Assembly: GCA_913056365.1 (NCBI GenBank)
Contig: CAJXLT010000005.1
Coordinates: 62,001-126,000 of the forward strand
Reading direction: 5' to 3'
Origin: an uncultured Paenibacillaceae bacterium
GTDB taxonomy: Bacteria > Bacillota > Bacilli > Paenibacillales > K13
Length of the DNA: 64,000 nt
In this document: positions 47,482 through 56,396 of the stretch, in pieces
Layout: every line of letters begins with the position of its first letter
Position numbering within the stretch: the first letter of the stretch is position 1
Made by a program: the position numbers and the translations under genes
Notes under the pieces: model-generated
Databases searched by the model: none
The model's input: the letters and a program-made list of their open reading frames with translations, nothing else
Told to the model about the DNA's origin: nothing

Positions 47482-48501
47482 TTACGACCAGAATGGTGAT
47501 TGCACGTGGTTGCTGTACAGGACGGCGAATAGAAGCAGAAGGACGATGACCGTGATGAACAGGAGCGCGAATTTACGGGAATTTCGCGCTCTCTGTACTT
47601 CTTCATACTTCACCGGTCGTATGCCCGCCAATCGAAACACAATGACTGCCGATAGCAGGATCGAGCTAATATTCACGAGCAGCAGCAAGGAAGCACCGCC
47701 AGCGTCTGCTAAGCGAAGCGTGCCAAGCGACATCCCGGCTACGACTGTAGGAGGAAGCAAGGCGACAGCTACCATCACACCGACCAATGAGCCCGGCACC
47801 CGCCGCATCACAGACAAGGCCCCTGCAGCGCCCGAAGCTAGGGCCACGCCCATATCCGCTAGGTCAACCTGCGTACGCAATTCGAATTCATCGGTATTCA
47901 TCTGTGCTTGCTGGAGCAAGCCGAATAATATGGAGATCAGCAAGGACAAGCCGATTCCGCATGCTACCGTACCGATCGCCCGTCTAACAAGTGAATAGTC
48001 ACCTAGAATCGAACCGAAGGCTAGACCGATGACAGGTCCGAGCAGAGGCGCAATCACCATCCCCCCGATGATCACTGCTGGATTATTTTTCGCAAGTCCA
48101 ATCGTCACCACTATTGCGGACAACAGCACGAACAACACGTAGGTCATATCCGTCTTGGAAGTCCCTTCAATGTGCATGAACAGCTCCTGACGGCTGGCGC
48201 GCTCCAGCATTCGCTTATCCTCATCTTGCTTATCCGACTCGTCCTTCTCTACGACTTCACGTTGGATATAGGACTGCACAGGCAGTAATATCACTTCAAA
48301 ACCGTCCGTCACGTGCGCCACGCTTTCCAGATAGTTCAGTACTTCTTCTGTATCCTCCGTCTTGGCCAGCATGCGAACGAGCGCGCGATCTGCTGACTCA
48401 TTGGACATCCAATGTGAAGTCAACGGAAACGACCGCAACTTCTCATCTACCTGCTTCAGATGCTTCCTTGGAATATACGCTTCGATTAACTGCAGGGCCA
48501 T
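47482..48501 (-). CDS. DUF389 / TIGR00341 family membrane protein
   Basis: 339 residues. The N-terminal soluble part (1-110) begins ALQLIEAYIPRKHLKQVDEK. The hydrophobic DUF389 part contains NNPAVIIGGMVIAPLLGPVI and ASGAAGALSVMRRVPGSLVG. About six or seven membrane helices follow the soluble region. Function is unknown to me. ATG 48501 has GGAAGGGAAG upstream; ATG 48555 would lack a site. The C-terminal end is basic then hydrophobic. Confidence 0.85.
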   Translation of the reverse strand: MALQLIEAYIPRKHLKQVDEKLRSFPLTSHWMSNESADRALVRMLAKTEDTEEVLNYLESVAHVTDGFEVILLPVQSYIQREVVEKDESDKQDEDKRMLERASRQELFMHIEGTSKTDMTYVLFVLLSAIVVTIGLAKNNPAVIIGGMVIAPLLGPVIGLAFGSILGDYSLVRRAIGTVACGIGLSLLISILFGLLQQAQMNTDEFELRTQVDLADMGVALASGAAGALSVMRRVPGSLVGVMVAVALLPPTVVAGMSLGTLRLADAGGASLLLLVNISSILLSAVIVFRLAGIRPVKYEEVQRARNSRKFALLFITVIVLLLLFAVLYSNHVQSPFWS

Positions 48502-48661
48502 ATGTCCACTTCCCTTCCTTGCTTGCAGCGACCCGCTGTTCTCTTTTCCTATCATTCCCTATTCCAGCCGAAAATTTGCCGCATCTCACCGCATGCCAAC
48601 TTGAAAGCGCTCACACCTGATTCAGCTTGTATATAAGAGGGAATATCGTAAATCATTCGCA

Positions 48662-48690
48662 TTGTATAGGAGCCTAAAAGGCGTTATAGT
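48662..48690 (+). promoter_or_regulatory. Promoter of the EamA transporter gene
   Basis: TTGTAT (48662-48667), 17-nt spacer, TATAGT (48685-48690). The spacer holds GCCTAAAAGGC, an inverted repeat that could bind a regulator. Confidence 0.6.
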
Positions 48691-48733
48691 ACAGAAAGAC
48701 TTCTTATGTATATAGAGAAATGGAGAGAGACAC

Positions 48734-49669
48734 ATGAAGCAATCGAATGCCATTTATTATGTCGGCTTGGCACTCGTATCCATCATATGGGGTATGAACT
48801 TCGGGATTTCCAGATGGGCCATGGAGGACTTCCCGCCAGAGGTGTTCACCTTCTTGCGATTCGGGCTGTCTGTGCCGATATTATTTATCGTTCTGAAATT
48901 GATGGAAGGCAGTGTCGGTGTGGAGCGCAAAGACTTGCTGAAATTTCTCATCATTGGCGCTGTCGGGGTAACGGCGTTGGAAATTATGGTCATGTATTCG
49001 ATCAAGTTCACGACGCTGGCGAATTCTTCGCTCTTGAACGTAGCACCTTGGCCAATCTTCGCGGCACTGTTCGCTCCGTTGTTCATTGCGCGTGAGAAGA
49101 TGTCCTTGCGGCTTATTACTGGCGGTGCTGTCGCGATGATTGGTGTGGTGCTCGTCATTCTGGGCGGCGGTCAAGGCTTCGACATGTCCAGTGAATACAT
49201 GATCGGCAATATGATGGCACTGTTCGTCAGCTTGATTGGTGCATTGTACAATCTGGCCTGTATGCCGCTTATGAAGAAGTATTCACCGTTGCGTGTCAGC
49301 GCATGGTGTCTGTTGTTCGGCAGCCTGTTCATGATTCCGTTCACGCTGAACGGCTGGACAGCTGTCGCATGGAGCGGGCTCGGCGCCATGTCTTACTTGG
49401 CCATTGCCTTCAATGTGCTGCTGTGTACGGTTGCCGCCTTCCTCATATGGAACATCAGCATGAAGCGGGTCGGCGCCACGAAGGCCAATTTCTACCGCTA
49501 TCTCGTACCGGCCACCGCGGCGATAGCCGGCTTCCTGTTCTTCGATGAAGCGATGTTCCTGATGCAGCTCGTTGGCGGCTTGATTATGGTCGCCGGACTT
49601 ATCTGGATCGGTTCGGAGAAGGCCAATGCTCCCGCAGTAGAAGCTAAGCAGGGAGATGCTCCAGCCTGA
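48734..49669 (+). CDS. EamA/DMT-family transporter
   Basis: 311 residues with ten predicted helices in two EamA repeats. The first begins with GLALVSIIWGMNFGISRWAM, and the second with NMMALFVSLIGALYNLACMP. The end of the second repeat has ATAAIAGFLFFDEAMFLMQL, the usual EamA ending. ATG 48734 follows GGAGAGAGACAC. Such proteins export amino acids or metabolites; the substrate cannot be inferred. Confidence 0.9.
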   Translation: MKQSNAIYYVGLALVSIIWGMNFGISRWAMEDFPPEVFTFLRFGLSVPILFIVLKLMEGSVGVERKDLLKFLIIGAVGVTALEIMVMYSIKFTTLANSSLLNVAPWPIFAALFAPLFIAREKMSLRLITGGAVAMIGVVLVILGGGQGFDMSSEYMIGNMMALFVSLIGALYNLACMPLMKKYSPLRVSAWCLLFGSLFMIPFTLNGWTAVAWSGLGAMSYLAIAFNVLLCTVAAFLIWNISMKRVGATKANFYRYLVPATAAIAGFLFFDEAMFLMQLVGGLIMVAGLIWIGSEKANAPAVEAKQGDAPA

Positions 49670-49780
49670 TACTGGGTTGGATCGAATGCGCGATGCTGTC
49701 TCACCTTAGTCTGAGCCCGTTGCGCGATGCGGATGCGGCACTGACTGTCTGGTGCGGATACGATTGACAGGACGTGACGG

Positions 49781-50020
49781 TTGAAGCTGTGGCGGACACA
49801 CGTGACCGATAGTGCGAAAATTGAAGCTGCGGCGGACGCTCGTGACCGTTAGAGCGAAAAAATCGGATTTTCGATTTCTTTCGGTCGCCCATGTCCATAA
49901 GACGCATGAAAATACTGATTTGATCGCATTATTCTGCTCTAATGGTCAGCCGCGTCCGTTACAGTTTTAATAATCACCTCAAGTAGCCTGTAACGGTCAG
50001 CCATGTCCGATACAACTGTA
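49781..50020. repeat. Intergenic GGTCA-GTGTCCG repeat family with inverted arms
   Basis: The 492-bp gap between EamA and the M23 gene holds no supported gene. Two direct units of exactly 40 bp (49781-49820 and 49821-49860) share TTGAAGCTG, GGCGGAC, CGTGACCG and GCGAAAA. Three opposite-strand relatives follow at about 49881, 49943 and 49994, with GGTCAGCC and GTCCG. The two orientations could pair. Confidence 0.75.
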
Positions 50021-50102
50021 AGGTTCTACGGCTTCGGCGGCCGTGCTGTCATCTAGCAAGTATGCCAGGCGGCTGATCGCAGCCAGCCTACAAGCACAAA
50101 CA

Positions 50103-50150
50103 AGGAGCTGACCCTACACCGCAACATGCGGCTCCAGGGATCAGCTCCTT
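50103..50150 (-). terminator. Terminator of the M23 peptidase gene
   Basis: Long stem: AAGGAGCTGA with CCT pairs with AGG and TCAGCTCCTT, with one internal mismatch, about 12 nt after the M23 stop. The minus-strand tail is TTGTTTGTG. Confidence 0.78.
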
Positions 50151-50161
50151 CGTCGTTGCTA

Positions 50162-51343
50162 TTAGTCGTCGCTCGCTGTGGCAGGGTCTGGTTCAGCGGC
50201 TGTCACGTCGCCCGCTTCCAACCAGTGGAACGGCAGCCGGTCAAGGAATAAGTTCGGATTGACCGGTACGTTATGCGCCCAGAAGGTGAAGTGCAGGTGC
50301 GGTCCTGTAGAGAAGCCTGTCGAACCGATAAGGCCTATCCCCTCACCCACTTCTACCTCATCGCCTGTCTCGACCTGCAGCTCGGACAAGTGGGCATACT
50401 GTGAGAAGAGGCCCATGCCGTGATCGATATAGATCGTATTGCCGGTCAAGTAGAAATTCGCGGCAAGAGCGACGATCCCAGATTGCGTCGCTACGACTGG
50501 CGTTCCTTCCGGTGCAGCGATATCGATCGCTGTATGACTGCCTGCGTACGCGCCGTTCACATAGCGGGTGAAGCCGAACGGTGTCGTCAATCTGCCTTCG
50601 GCCGGCAGCATGAAGGGGGAATCCGCGCTGAACAGAAAGGTCGGCTCTGATGAGGCTCGTGCCGCATCAATCAGCTTCTGATCTTCGGCAATCCGTTCGG
50701 TATTCTGCCGTATGCTGTTCTGTTCCTCGCTAACCTCAAGCCGCTGTGAGTCAAACGTCTTGTCCAATACCGTTAAGCTTGCGTCTCCAAGCGCATAGCT
50801 GCCCGGCTCGCTCTGAATCGGAATCGGAATATACGTATAATAGCCTGTCTCGAATGACTGCAGCGAGTATGACTTGCCCTGCCACTCCAGCTCCCCCTCC
50901 TGCTGCGACCGAACGAGCACGACATCGCCGGGATATGCTGCCTGCGGCATGATGATGAACGGCTGCCCCATCACCGCATCCGCCGATTCCGGTGTTGCAT
51001 AGTAGGCGGCTTCCGCAGCGACCGCTGCCAACCGCGCCTGCTCGGCCTCCAGCGCTGCCTGCTCAGCCTCGCTAAGCGGCGGCGCAGCAGGCTCCTCTTC
51101 AGCCGACGGCGGCGAATCCGGAGCATCGTCTGTTCGCCCGCTAGACATGTCTGCTTCCGTCATGTCAGCGTTCGCTTCACTGGAAGCGACAGGCTTCTCC
51201 TCAGCCGAATCACCTCGCAGCCACACCCAGCCTGCGATGCTGGCGGCTGTGACGACTGCGATGAGGACGAGCAGCAAGCTAACGATCGGCTTCGCCGATG
51301 GCTTCTTGCTTGTATGCGTATGACGTGCAGAACGCGGCTCCAT
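50162..51343 (-). CDS. Membrane-anchored M23 (LytM-type) metallopeptidase
   Basis: 393 residues. An N-terminal cytoplasmic basic stretch precedes one membrane helix (about 18-45). A Glu/Ala/Pro-rich stalk (45-115) and a middle domain follow. The C-terminal M23 domain has the zinc motifs GSHTAIDIAAPEGTPV and GPHLHF, and YIDHGMGLFSQYAHLSEL. All zinc ligands appear present, so it should cleave peptidoglycan peptides or be a cell-wall regulator outside the membrane. It stands alone between EamA (convergent) and the ABC genes. Confidence 0.9.
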   Translation of the reverse strand: MEPRSARHTHTSKKPSAKPIVSLLLVLIAVVTAASIAGWVWLRGDSAEEKPVASSEANADMTEADMSSGRTDDAPDSPPSAEEEPAAPPLSEAEQAALEAEQARLAAVAAEAAYYATPESADAVMGQPFIIMPQAAYPGDVVLVRSQQEGELEWQGKSYSLQSFETGYYTYIPIPIQSEPGSYALGDASLTVLDKTFDSQRLEVSEEQNSIRQNTERIAEDQKLIDAARASSEPTFLFSADSPFMLPAEGRLTTPFGFTRYVNGAYAGSHTAIDIAAPEGTPVVATQSGIVALAANFYLTGNTIYIDHGMGLFSQYAHLSELQVETGDEVEVGEGIGLIGSTGFSTGPHLHFTFWAHNVPVNPNLFLDRLPFHWLEAGDVTAAEPDPATASDD

Positions 51344-51437
51344 TAGGCAGTCCTCCCATCATAAGTCATATTGTGAGCGGTTTTCCAAGTGAATAGCAGT
51401 GCGTACAAGACTCCGTCATATAGCTCCATCAGACCCC

Positions 51438-53204
51438 TTACGCATGCTGCGGCTTCTCTGTGAATTGGCTGGCGACCATGTCCGCATAAGCACCTTCTAT
51501 GGCGAGCAGCTCTTGATGGGAGCCTTGCTCGACGATTGCGCCGTCCTGCAGAACAACAATTTGGTCGGCACGGCGTATCGTATTCAGACGATGCGCGATT
51601 ACAATACTCGTGCGACCCTTCATCAAGCGGATGAGCGCTTCTTGAATCTTGATCTCTGTGATCGTGTCAATGCTGCTTGTCGCTTCATCGAGAATGAGAA
51701 TCGAAGGATCGGCTAGCAGTGCTCGCGCGATCGACAATAGCTGCTTCTGCCCTTGACTGATCCCGCTGCCGTCCTGTGTCAGCAACGTATCGTAGCCTTG
51801 CGGCAGCTTCTGGATAAATCCATGCGCATTCGCTTCTTGCGCGGCGCGTTCTACCTGTTCATCTGTTGCATCCAGCTTGCCGTAACGAATATTGTCACGG
51901 ATGCTGCCTTCGAACAGGAACGTATCCTGCAGCACATATCCGATGTGCTGCCGCAGACTGGTGCGCTGAATGGAACGGCTGTCCCGCCCGTCGATGACAA
52001 TGCTTCCCTCATCTGGGTCGTAGAATCTAGCGAGCAGTTGGGTCACCGTCGTCTTGCCAGCTCCTGTCGGACCGACTAGCGCAATCGTCTGTCCCGGACG
52101 GGCGTGGAAGCTGACATCGCGAAGCGTATGCTCGTCCTCGCCGTAGCCGAAGGAGACATGCTCGAATCGCAGTTCACCGTGAATGCTGACAATCTGTGTA
52201 GCATCCTGCTCGTCCTTCGCTTCTTCATCCTCCTCCAGTACTTCAAATACACGCTCTGCACCGGCAATCGCAGACAGGAACGTGTTGAACTGGTTCGCCA
52301 AGTCGTTCAAGGGCCGCGTGAACTGCCGCGCATATTCGGCGAAGGTAATGATCACGCCTATCGTAATCCCGCCCTTGAGAGCCATCAAGCCGCCGGCAGT
52401 AGCGATAACAGCGAAGCTCATATTGTTCAGCACGTTCATTAACTTCGGAATGAAGCCGGAATATACTTGCGCCCAATAGGCTGCGTGCTTCAGCTGCTCA
52501 TTCCGCTCCTTGAACGCTAGCTGCACCTTCGGCTCCTGCGAGAACGTCTTGACGATCCGCTGCCCAGACAGCGTCTCTTCCACATAGCCGTTCAATTCGC
52601 CGAGATGGCGCTGCTGCTGCTTGAAGTAGCGGCCGGTTCGCGCCGTAATCCACTTCATCCCGAAATACAGCAACGGTATGATCGTCAGCGTAATCGCCGT
52701 CAGCAGCGGACTGATCCACAGCATCAAGCCGAGCATGCCGATGAAGGTCAGGATGCTGGAGAACACTTGGATGAATGAGCTGTTCAGCGTCTGACTGACG
52801 TTCTCCATGTCATTGGACAACCGACTCATCAGCTCGCCGTGCTGCCGCTTCGTGAAGTACGAGATCGGCAGCATGTGCAGATGTCGGAACAAGTCTGTTC
52901 TCATCTGATATACGGTGCGTTGAGCGACACCGATCATCCAATAGTTGTGCAGCCACATTGCGACCGAATGAATCACATACGTGCCAGCAAGCAATACCAG
53001 CAGCAGCGTCAACGTGCTCGCATCACTGTCCAGCCGATCAATCGTGAAGCCGAGCAGATACGGACCGAGCAGCCCGGTTGCCGAGCTGAGCAGAACCATC
53101 AGGAAGATGACGATGAGCAGCCTCTTCTGTCTGGACAAGTACTGCCAAATCTTCTTCAGCGTACCTGTCCAATTTTTCACTCGCGGTGTTTGCAGCTTAG
53201 CCAT
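51438..53204 (-). CDS. ABC exporter half-transporter with canonical catalytic glutamate
   Basis: 588 residues: six transmembrane helices (about 35-325) and a nucleotide-binding domain. Walker A is GPTGAGKTT, the signature GISQGQKQL, Walker B ILILDEATS with the catalytic Glu, and the H-loop His is in IVIAHRLNTIRRAD. The ABC signature has Gln instead of Gly. The ATG overlaps the stop of the partner gene by 8 nt (ATGGCTAA). The pair should form a heterodimeric drug or peptide exporter of the BmrCD type. Confidence 0.92.
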   Translation of the reverse strand: MAKLQTPRVKNWTGTLKKIWQYLSRQKRLLIVIFLMVLLSSATGLLGPYLLGFTIDRLDSDASTLTLLLVLLAGTYVIHSVAMWLHNYWMIGVAQRTVYQMRTDLFRHLHMLPISYFTKRQHGELMSRLSNDMENVSQTLNSSFIQVFSSILTFIGMLGLMLWISPLLTAITLTIIPLLYFGMKWITARTGRYFKQQQRHLGELNGYVEETLSGQRIVKTFSQEPKVQLAFKERNEQLKHAAYWAQVYSGFIPKLMNVLNNMSFAVIATAGGLMALKGGITIGVIITFAEYARQFTRPLNDLANQFNTFLSAIAGAERVFEVLEEDEEAKDEQDATQIVSIHGELRFEHVSFGYGEDEHTLRDVSFHARPGQTIALVGPTGAGKTTVTQLLARFYDPDEGSIVIDGRDSRSIQRTSLRQHIGYVLQDTFLFEGSIRDNIRYGKLDATDEQVERAAQEANAHGFIQKLPQGYDTLLTQDGSGISQGQKQLLSIARALLADPSILILDEATSSIDTITEIKIQEALIRLMKGRTSIVIAHRLNTIRRADQIVVLQDGAIVEQGSHQELLAIEGAYADMVASQFTEKPQHA

Positions 53205-54909
53205 CGGTTCCCGTCGCCTCCTCCCCGTATTGCGACTGCACGATTTGCTTGTATAGCGGAGAGCGCTTCAGCAATTCATCATGCGTGCCCTGCGCCCGGA
53301 CATGCCCATCGTCCAGCAGCACGATCTGATCTGCTGCTTGCGCAGCACTTACCTTCTGCGTAATCATCAGGATCGTACAGTCAACCTGCTTCAGCGACTC
53401 CAACAGACGCTGCTCTGTACGAATATCGAGCGCGCTCGTACTGTCGTCGAGCAAGATCAGCTTCGGTGTTCTGACTAGTGCGCGCGCAATCGACAAGCGC
53501 TGCTTCTGTCCGCCGGACAGGTTAACGCCCTTCTGACCGACGATCGTGTCATACTGAAGCGGGAGCTTGCAGATCGTCTCATGAATCTGTGCTTGCTTGG
53601 CCGCCTCTATGATGTCCCCCATCGTTGCTTCTTCCTTGCCCCAACGAATGTTGTCCGCGACTGTACCGGTGAACAGGAGCGATTCCTGAGGCACGTACCC
53701 GATTTGCTTGCGAAGCGACTCGAGAGACAGCTCGGACAATAACTTGCCGTCCAGACGAATGCGCCCGGCACTCGGCTCATACAGCCGCGGAATAAGCTGG
53801 AACAGTGTAGACTTGCCAGCGCCTGTCGAACCCATCACTGCCACTGTCTGGCCCGCCTCAGCTGTGAAGTGCAGCTGTGACAATGCAGGGGAAGACTGCC
53901 CCGGGTATGTGAACGATACATCCTCGAACGCCAGCGTACCGCGCATTTCGAATGGCTGCGCACCAGGCTGCTGCTGCTCGGCAGGATCATCCGTCTCCAG
54001 CACTTCACGCACACGCGCGGCAGATGCTCGCGCTCGGGCCAAGGTGGACAAGATCATGGAAAATACCGAGAACGCCCCTGTCATACGTGTCGCATAGTTC
54101 ACAATCGCTACGACTTCACCGATATTCGCATCTGTATGAAAGCTGCCGCGCCACAGCACGAACAGTATACTTACATTCATAATGAGCAGCAGCACAGGAA
54201 TCGTCGTTTCGATAAGCCGTAATGCTGCCGCTGTACGCTCCATCAGTTGTACGTTCTCTGAGATGAAGCGCGTATTCTCATGGCGGCTGCGCACGAAAGC
54301 TTTGATCAACCGCATGCCCATCAGATTCTCACGCATGACACCGTTCGTCCGGTCCATCTGACCTTGCACGCGCCGAAACATCGAGAACCCTTTGTTCATC
54401 ATGAAGAGAAGAAAGCCAAGCAATAACGGGGTGACAACGACTAGAATGAGCGCCAGCTTCACATTGACTGTCAGCGCCATAATGAATCCGCCAATCATCA
54501 TCAGAGGCGCACGCATCATAATACGCAATCCCATGAAGATGATATTTTGCAATTGGATGACGTCATTGGTCACCCTCGTGATCAGGCTGGAGGTAGAGTA
54601 GCGGTCGAAAGCCGTCAGCGAGAAGGATTGCATGCGGTCATACAGCTTCTTCCGCACATCGTAACCGAAGCCTTGACTGACCTGTGCCGCGAAGAACGAA
54701 TTGATAATACCGGAAGCAAAGGCCAGCAGCGAAATCCCGATCATGATGCTGCCCCACTTCCATATAGCCCCCTCGTCCTCTGCCAAGATGCCTTCATTGA
54801 TTACATGTGCCAGCAACAACGGATGCCACAATTCGACTGCCAGCTCTACGAGCATTAACACTAGTGCGATAATTGCTGCTTTGCGGTACGGTTTCAAAAA
54901 TGATATCAT
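53197..54909 (-). CDS. ABC exporter half-transporter with degenerate catalytic residue
   Basis: 570 residues with six membrane helices and an NBD: Walker A GSTGAGKST, signature LSGGQKQRLSIARAL and Walker B LILLDDSTSALD. Asp replaces the catalytic Glu, and the H-loop has Gln in place of His (LMITQKVSAAQAAD). This is the degenerate half seen in heterodimeric exporters. ATG 54909 follows GGAGGATGCAGC. It is first of the two-gene unit. Confidence 0.92.
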   Translation of the reverse strand: MISFLKPYRKAAIIALVLMLVELAVELWHPLLLAHVINEGILAEDEGAIWKWGSIMIGISLLAFASGIINSFFAAQVSQGFGYDVRKKLYDRMQSFSLTAFDRYSTSSLITRVTNDVIQLQNIIFMGLRIMMRAPLMMIGGFIMALTVNVKLALILVVVTPLLLGFLLFMMNKGFSMFRRVQGQMDRTNGVMRENLMGMRLIKAFVRSRHENTRFISENVQLMERTAAALRLIETTIPVLLLIMNVSILFVLWRGSFHTDANIGEVVAIVNYATRMTGAFSVFSMILSTLARARASAARVREVLETDDPAEQQQPGAQPFEMRGTLAFEDVSFTYPGQSSPALSQLHFTAEAGQTVAVMGSTGAGKSTLFQLIPRLYEPSAGRIRLDGKLLSELSLESLRKQIGYVPQESLLFTGTVADNIRWGKEEATMGDIIEAAKQAQIHETICKLPLQYDTIVGQKGVNLSGGQKQRLSIARALVRTPKLILLDDSTSALDIRTEQRLLESLKQVDCTILMITQKVSAAQAADQIVLLDDGHVRAQGTHDELLKRSPLYKQIVQSQYGEEATGTDG

Positions 54910-54969
54910 GCTGCATCCTCCATGATGGTAAAAATGGTGTCCACCCATATCTACGAATCTTATCCTTCT

Positions 54970-54975
54970 ATTATA
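54970..54975 (-). promoter_or_regulatory. Possible -10 box of the ABC exporter pair
   Basis: A perfect minus-strand TATAAT lies 61 nt before ATG 54909, with no convincing -35. The 54910-55230 gap otherwise holds the terminator at 55091 and nothing else I can identify. Confidence 0.35.
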
Positions 54976-55090
54976 CCGCAAATAAGCAAGTCAGGTCCTT
55001 GTCTTGCAGATACGCCATTCCATCTGTCTTCCGTGTATAGCTCCAGAATGACTTTTAGCAATTGGTTCGCAGAAGGCGCACACAAATAGC

Positions 55091-55130
55091 AAAATGCCGA
55101 CCAACGCCTACTGTGGCGCTATCGGTCGGC
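55091..55130 (-). terminator. Terminator of the 55231 gene
   Basis: Minus strand: a perfect GCCGACC/GGTCGGC outer stem with an inner GCC/GGC pair, followed by ATTTTGC. It lies about 100 nt after the stop. Confidence 0.65.
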
Positions 55131-55230
55131 TTGATGTCAACTTGTCACGAGCTGATACTAATCGGTTCCCATTATGCTATTATCGACTTCTCCTGAATGG
55201 TGCTGCACCAGCTTGCATCGTCTATGCATA

Positions 55231-55563
55231 TTAGCTCGTAAACCCAAAGCTGTCCGGCACGTATTCGATCCGAGATTGAGCCGTTATACGCAGCAATCCC
55301 GCTCCTTCGTCATAGTCGACTGGGCCGTCCTTCACATAGAACCATATTTTCTTCGTCGGCTGGTCCGCACTAGTGTGGAACAGGAATACGTTCAGTTCTT
55401 CCTTCCACTTCAATATTTCCTCCACCGTCTCATTCTGCGGCAGCTCTATGGAGAAGACCCAGCTAGCCCCTGCTTGCTCATAGTGATAAGTTAGCTCCGT
55501 CTTATCCGAATCCAAGAACGTTCTGCCTCCTACCGCGTGCTTCACCAAAAACTGTTCCTTCAT
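55231..55563 (-). CDS. Hypothetical protein
   Basis: A 110-residue soluble protein that I do not recognise. It is rich in aromatic and charged residues (FLVKHAVGGRTFLDSDKTEL, WVFSIELPQNETVEEILKWK), with no signal peptide and no cysteines. Alternating hydrophobic pattern suggests a small alpha/beta fold. ATG 55563 has AGGAGGG 7 nt upstream, and codon use is like the neighbours. Its own terminator follows. It is flanked by pirin upstream. Probably a real gene, because of the ribosome site and the terminator. Confidence 0.65.
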   Translation of the reverse strand: MKEQFLVKHAVGGRTFLDSDKTELTYHYEQAGASWVFSIELPQNETVEEILKWKEELNVFLFHTSADQPTKKIWFYVKDGPVDYDEGAGLLRITAQSRIEYVPDSFGFTS

Positions 55564-55615
55564 ACGCATTCCCTCCTACGAGTCCGTTCCATCATGCGAA
55601 AGATGGCAACATATT

Positions 55616-56314
55616 CTATGGCAAGTCAATTAGCATCAAGTGTGTCGGCGCATTCGCAGCAAGCTCCAAACGCGGCGTGTCGGTAATCCTAGCAGTATCT
55701 CCGTTAGCCAGCGAACTGTTATTCACCTGAAGCTGTCCTTCGATCACGTACAAGTATGCGCTGCGGCCCGCTTTCTGCTCGAAGCTCAGCTGCTTACCCG
55801 CATCCAATCTGCTCATATATATCGTCATATCCTGGTGAATCTTCGCTGCTTGCTCCGAGCCTTCCGGCGCTACTACAGGAAGCCAGGCATTCGCTAGCTT
55901 GGACTCGTCGTAACGCTTCGCCTCGAAGGACGGCGCAAGCCCCCGTTCGCGCGGCATAAACCACAGCTGGAGAAGGTTAAGCGGCTCTGTTGCAGATGCG
56001 TTATATTCTGCATGCACGATACCTGTACCGGCCGTCATCCGCTGTACGCCGCCTGCTTCGGTTACGACTGCGTTGCCTAAGTTGTCCTCATGCTTAATCT
56101 GTCCGCTGAGCACGATCGTCACAACCTCCATATCGCTATGTGGGTGAGGGCCGAAGCCTCTGCCCCCGTCGATCTCATCGTGATTGCATACGCGCATCAC
56201 GCTGAAGGCGGTATTCGCGGGATCGAAATATTGCCCGAAGGAAAAGCTCGGTCTGCTGCGCAGCCATCCGAGATCAACTTGGTGCCGTTCTGCTGATGGA
56301 TACACCTTTATCAT
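55616..56314 (-). CDS. Pirin-family cupin protein (YhhW-like)
   Basis: 232 residues in a double cupin fold. The metal site is complete: His57 and His59 in FGPHPHSDME, His101 and Glu103 in GIVHAEYN. Relatives have quercetinase activity or act as redox-sensing nuclear cofactors in eukaryotes; the bacterial role is mostly unknown. A G-rich site is not obvious, but ATG 56314 is preceded by AAGGAGGCAGATCC. It stands between the hypothetical gene and the AAC(3)-family gene. Confidence 0.92.
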   Translation of the reverse strand: MIKVYPSAERHQVDLGWLRSRPSFSFGQYFDPANTAFSVMRVCNHDEIDGGRGFGPHPHSDMEVVTIVLSGQIKHEDNLGNAVVTEAGGVQRMTAGTGIVHAEYNASATEPLNLLQLWFMPRERGLAPSFEAKRYDESKLANAWLPVVAPEGSEQAAKIHQDMTIYMSRLDAGKQLSFEQKAGRSAYLYVIEGQLQVNNSSLANGDTARITDTPRLELAANAPTHLMLIDLP

Positions 56315-56396
56315 GGATCTGCCTCCTTATCGGTCTGCTTTTATCTTAATCTAAAGATATTTCCATACTTCTACTGTAACACGATATCACCCATTG

